This document shows, piece after piece, positions 61,655-64,000 of a stretch of 64,000 nt of DNA. Both the position numbers and the translations under genes were made by a program. The notes under the pieces were generated by a model. The model had not been told where the DNA came from, ran no database searches, and was given only the letters and a program-made list of their open reading frames with translations. Source of the DNA: JARRQJ01 sp037381915 (GTDB lineage Bacteria > Pseudomonadota > Gammaproteobacteria > DRLM01); the NCBI GenBank assembly GCA_037381915.1, contig JARRQJ010000005.1, forward strand, positions 1 to 64,000, written 5' to 3'. Numbering within the stretch: position 1 is the stretch's first letter; each line of letters begins with the position of its first letter.

Positions 61655-63685
61655 ATGCGCAAAAACATAAGCGATAAGAATTGCCTGGGTAAAACCTTGC
61701 GCTGGGTGATGGGGATCTATTTGTTGTTCCTGTCGGGTATTGTGCCGGCCTTCGCCGCGAATACGGTCACCTTGAATTTCAAGGATGCGGACATTGACTC
61801 GGTGATCGGTTGGATGGCGGAACAGACCGGCAAGAACTTTGTGGTTGATCCGCGAGTCAAGAGCAAGGTCACCATTATTTCCGGCAAACCTCTCAACAAA
61901 GACGAACTATATCAGGTCTTCCTGTCGGTCCTGCAGGTACATGGGTTTGCCGCGGTGCCCAGCGGCGAGGTCATCAAGATCGTGCCGGACATCAACGCCA
62001 AACAAGACGGGGTGCCGGTGGGAGATGCCCGACACCCGGGGCGGGGCGACGAGGTGATCACCCGCGTCATTCCACTGGAAAACGTACCCGCCGCCCAGTT
62101 GGTGCCCATCCTGAGGCCCCTGATTCCCCAACAGGGGCATATGGTGGCCTATCCCCCCAGCAACGTTTTGATCATTTCCGACCATGCGGTAAATATCGAT
62201 CGTATCGCGAAGATCATCTCGCGGGTCGACGTGCCCAGTGCGGAAAACCAGGTGGAGGTCATTCACCTGCATCACGCCTCGGCGGTGGAGGTCGCGCGTA
62301 TCCTCACCACCCTGGAACAGCAGAATCAGCGGAACGTCCAGAAACAAGGCGGGCATTTGGAGGGCAGGGCAACCATCATTGCCGATGAACGGACCAACAG
62401 CATCCTGTTGGGCGGCGGTAAGACCAACCGCCTGCAAATCCGCGCGCTGGTCTCCAATCTCGACATCCCCTTGGAACGGGAAGGCAACATTCATGTGATC
62501 TATTTGCGCTACGCCAATGCCAAGGACCTGGTGCCGGTCCTCACCGGCATCGGACAAAGCGTGGTAAAGGAGGAGCAGGCGAAAAAGGGCGGCGCGGCGG
62601 CGAAGCGCCAATCCTCGTCACCGGCCTTCGATATCCAGGCCGACGAGAGTACAAACGCGCTGGTAATCACCGCGAGCCTGGAAGTGTTCCGTTCCCTGCG
62701 GGCGGTGATCCGTCAGTTGGATGTGCGCCGCGCACAGGTTCTGGTGGAAGGCATCATCGCCGAGATCTCTGTTAACAAGGCGGCGCAATTGGGTATCCAA
62801 TGGGCCGTGGACGCCACCCCCGGCGGTCATGGTCCAATCGGTTTCACCAATTTCGCCAGCGGTACCGGTTCCAGCTTGGGTGAGATCGCCGCTGCGGCGG
62901 TGAGCGGCACCGTGACATCGGTGCCGGAAGGCTTGAGCCTCGGTGTCGGACGCTTTAACAGTAACAACATCAATTTTGGCGCCCTGCTTCGCGCCCTGCG
63001 AGGCGACGGATCCACCAATGTGTTGTCCACCCCCACCCTGCTGACCTTGGATAATCAAGAGGCGGAGATCGTCGTCGGCCAGAACGTGCCGTTTGTGACC
63101 GGCTCTTATTCCAGTGTGAGCAACGCCAACACGGTGTCCAATCCCTTCCAGACGATCCAGCGGCAAAACGTCGGTATCGATCTCAAGGTCAAGCCTCAGA
63201 TCAACGAAGGTAATACCATCAAGCTGGATGTGGAACAAAAGGTGGACAGCTTGGCAGCCAGCTCCGCGGGCGCGGCGGATCTGATCACCAATACCCGCTC
63301 CATCAAGACCACGGTGCTGGTGGACGACGGCCAGGTGGTGGTATTGGGCGGGCTGATCAAGAATGATCTTAAGGAGAGCGAGCAAAAGGTGCCGGGGCTG
63401 GGCGATCTCCCCCTCATAGGCGGATTATTCCGTTATAAAACCTCCACCAAGGACAAGACCGATCTCATGGTGTTCCTGCACCCCGTGATCATGCGCGACG
63501 AGCAGCTGTTGGCCAACGTCTCCGGCGACAAATATAATTATATTCGCGCCAAGGAACTGGCCTTGCGGGAGAAAGGCGTATCCTTGCTGCCCGATGAAAG
63601 TACCCCTCTGATGCGCCCCTTGGACGAATTACGTGAATTGCCCGCACCCTTTAGCAACAACCCGCCGCCCCCGGCCAAACCTTAA
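61655..63685 (+). CDS. gspD: Type II secretion system secretin GspD
   Basis: The 676-residue protein has a signal peptide (MRKNISDKNCLGKTLRWV..., ending about residue 34), then N0 (TVTLNFKDADIDSVIGWMAEQTGKNFVVDP) and N1-N3 domains with repeated NVLIISDHAVNIDRI-like strands. The secretin domain carries RRAQVLVEGIIAEISVNKAAQLGIQW and VPGLGDLPLIGGLFRYKTSTKDKTDLMVFLHPVIM. It forms the multimeric outer membrane channel. An AGGATG-like site lies just before the ATG. The gene starts 90 bp after gspC. Confidence 0.96.
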   Translation: MRKNISDKNCLGKTLRWVMGIYLLFLSGIVPAFAANTVTLNFKDADIDSVIGWMAEQTGKNFVVDPRVKSKVTIISGKPLNKDELYQVFLSVLQVHGFAAVPSGEVIKIVPDINAKQDGVPVGDARHPGRGDEVITRVIPLENVPAAQLVPILRPLIPQQGHMVAYPPSNVLIISDHAVNIDRIAKIISRVDVPSAENQVEVIHLHHASAVEVARILTTLEQQNQRNVQKQGGHLEGRATIIADERTNSILLGGGKTNRLQIRALVSNLDIPLEREGNIHVIYLRYANAKDLVPVLTGIGQSVVKEEQAKKGGAAAKRQSSSPAFDIQADESTNALVITASLEVFRSLRAVIRQLDVRRAQVLVEGIIAEISVNKAAQLGIQWAVDATPGGHGPIGFTNFASGTGSSLGEIAAAAVSGTVTSVPEGLSLGVGRFNSNNINFGALLRALRGDGSTNVLSTPTLLTLDNQEAEIVVGQNVPFVTGSYSSVSNANTVSNPFQTIQRQNVGIDLKVKPQINEGNTIKLDVEQKVDSLAASSAGAADLITNTRSIKTTVLVDDGQVVVLGGLIKNDLKESEQKVPGLGDLPLIGGLFRYKTSTKDKTDLMVFLHPVIMRDEQLLANVSGDKYNYIRAKELALREKGVSLLPDESTPLMRPLDELRELPAPFSNNPPPPAKP

Positions 63686-63708
63686 GCTCGATCTTGAGCC
63701 CCGCAGCC

Positions 63709-64000
63709 ATGTCAAACGAGATTGCTCAGCAGGTCAGTGTGGAGTCGACACCGCCCCCGGTGGAGGAACGGCGTTTGCCCTTCGCCTACGCCAAACGGCA
63801 CGGCGTGCTGGTTAATCGCTGGGAGAACGGTCACGCCGTGGTGTGGTGTCGCCCCGATGTGGACAGCCAGGTGATCACCGAGGTGCGCCGTCATCTGGGC
63901 GCGCCGGTGCGGCTGGAACCCCTTGAGCTGGACAAGTTCGATTATCAGTTGCGCCAGGCCTACGAACAGGGTTCCTCCGAGGCCATGGAGATCATGGAGG
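63709..64000 (+). CDS. gspE: Type II secretion ATPase GspE, N-terminal part (runs off the window)
   Basis: From ATG 63709 the frame is open to base 64000, so about 97 residues are seen: PFAYAKRHGVLVNRWENGHAVVWCRPDVDSQVITEVRRHLGAPVRLEPLELDKFDYQLRQAYEQGSSEAMEIM. This is the N-terminal MshEN/N1E region of GspE (with LPFAYAKRHGV typical of the family), before the ATPase domain. The short gap after gspD and the order C-D-E match T2SS operons. The ATPase motifs lie outside the window. Confidence 0.88.
   Translation, partial: MSNEIAQQVSVESTPPPVEERRLPFAYAKRHGVLVNRWENGHAVVWCRPDVDSQVITEVRRHLGAPVRLEPLELDKFDYQLRQAYEQGSSEAMEIME

Overview
The window is about 64 kb of a GC-rich gammaproteobacterial chromosome. 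The evidence is gene content and order: mreBCD-mrdA-mrdB-mltB-rlpA-dacC-dat-ybeD-lipB-lipA, gatCAB, polA next to engB, a DUF2782 gene and the start of a general secretion (gsp) cluster. A bacterial sucrose synthase beside a fused sucrose-phosphate synthase/phosphatase points to a Nitrosomonas- or sulfur-oxidiser-like lifestyle (Chromatiales/Acidiferrobacterales type). That placement is inference; there is no rRNA or other marker here to fix it. No tRNA, rRNA, CRISPR array, transposase or prophage gene was recognised.

Layout. 1-1571: a CheX-like phosphatase, a CheY-like receiver and the start of an HDOD protein, all on the minus strand. 2259-4543: exported proteins (YceI-like, a small His-rich protein, a signal-peptide-bearing methyltransferase). 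4723-10139: glmU, an RsuA/RluB-type pseudouridine synthase, an outer membrane protein and glmS. 10277-15168: an exported coiled-coil protein, a large GGDEF-EAL sensor next to a pseudopilin, and a LigB/YgiD-type dioxygenase. 15579-22010: the sucrose cassette (fructokinase, SPS-SPP, sucrose synthase) followed by an MscS channel. 22177-24145: a rep helicase gene broken by three separate lesions. 24820-25985: a ParA ATPase fused to a glycogen-binding CBM48-like domain, with a 21-codon ORF overlapping its stop. 26327-33578: PAP2 phosphatase, glycosyltransferase, YqhA-like protein, CPA antiporter, a truncated-haemoglobin/ferredoxin-reductase pair with a visible operator, and an MFS transporter. 33712-37002: gatB, gatA and gatC on the minus strand. 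37171-48807: the cell-shape, peptidoglycan and lipoate block. 48882-55765: a membrane protein, a lipoprotein, an EEP-fold enzyme coupled to an acetolactate-synthase-like enzyme, DsbA, a cyclic-nucleotide-binding protein and engB. 55771-59941: a candidate small RNA, polA, a LOG-family protein and DUF2782. 59942-64000: a 690-bp AT-rich gap with a DnaA-box cluster, then gspC, gspD and a truncated gspE.

How the genes work together. Fructokinase, SPS-SPP and sucrose synthase form a complete sucrose make-and-break cycle, linking fructose-6-phosphate and nucleotide sugars. GlmS and GlmU supply UDP-GlcNAc for the wall machinery encoded at 37-47 kb, and RodA/PBP2/MreBCD, MltB, RlpA, DacC and Dat elongate and remodel peptidoglycan. 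LipB and LipA make the lipoyl cofactor.

The most unusual points are the ParA-CBM48 fusion, the candidate sRNA between polA and engB (the position of Spot 42 in enterics and ErsA in Pseudomonas), the DnaA-box cluster upstream of gspC, the palindromic operator over the truncated-haemoglobin promoter, and the multiply broken rep gene. All calls come from reading the sequence and translations; no database search was run.
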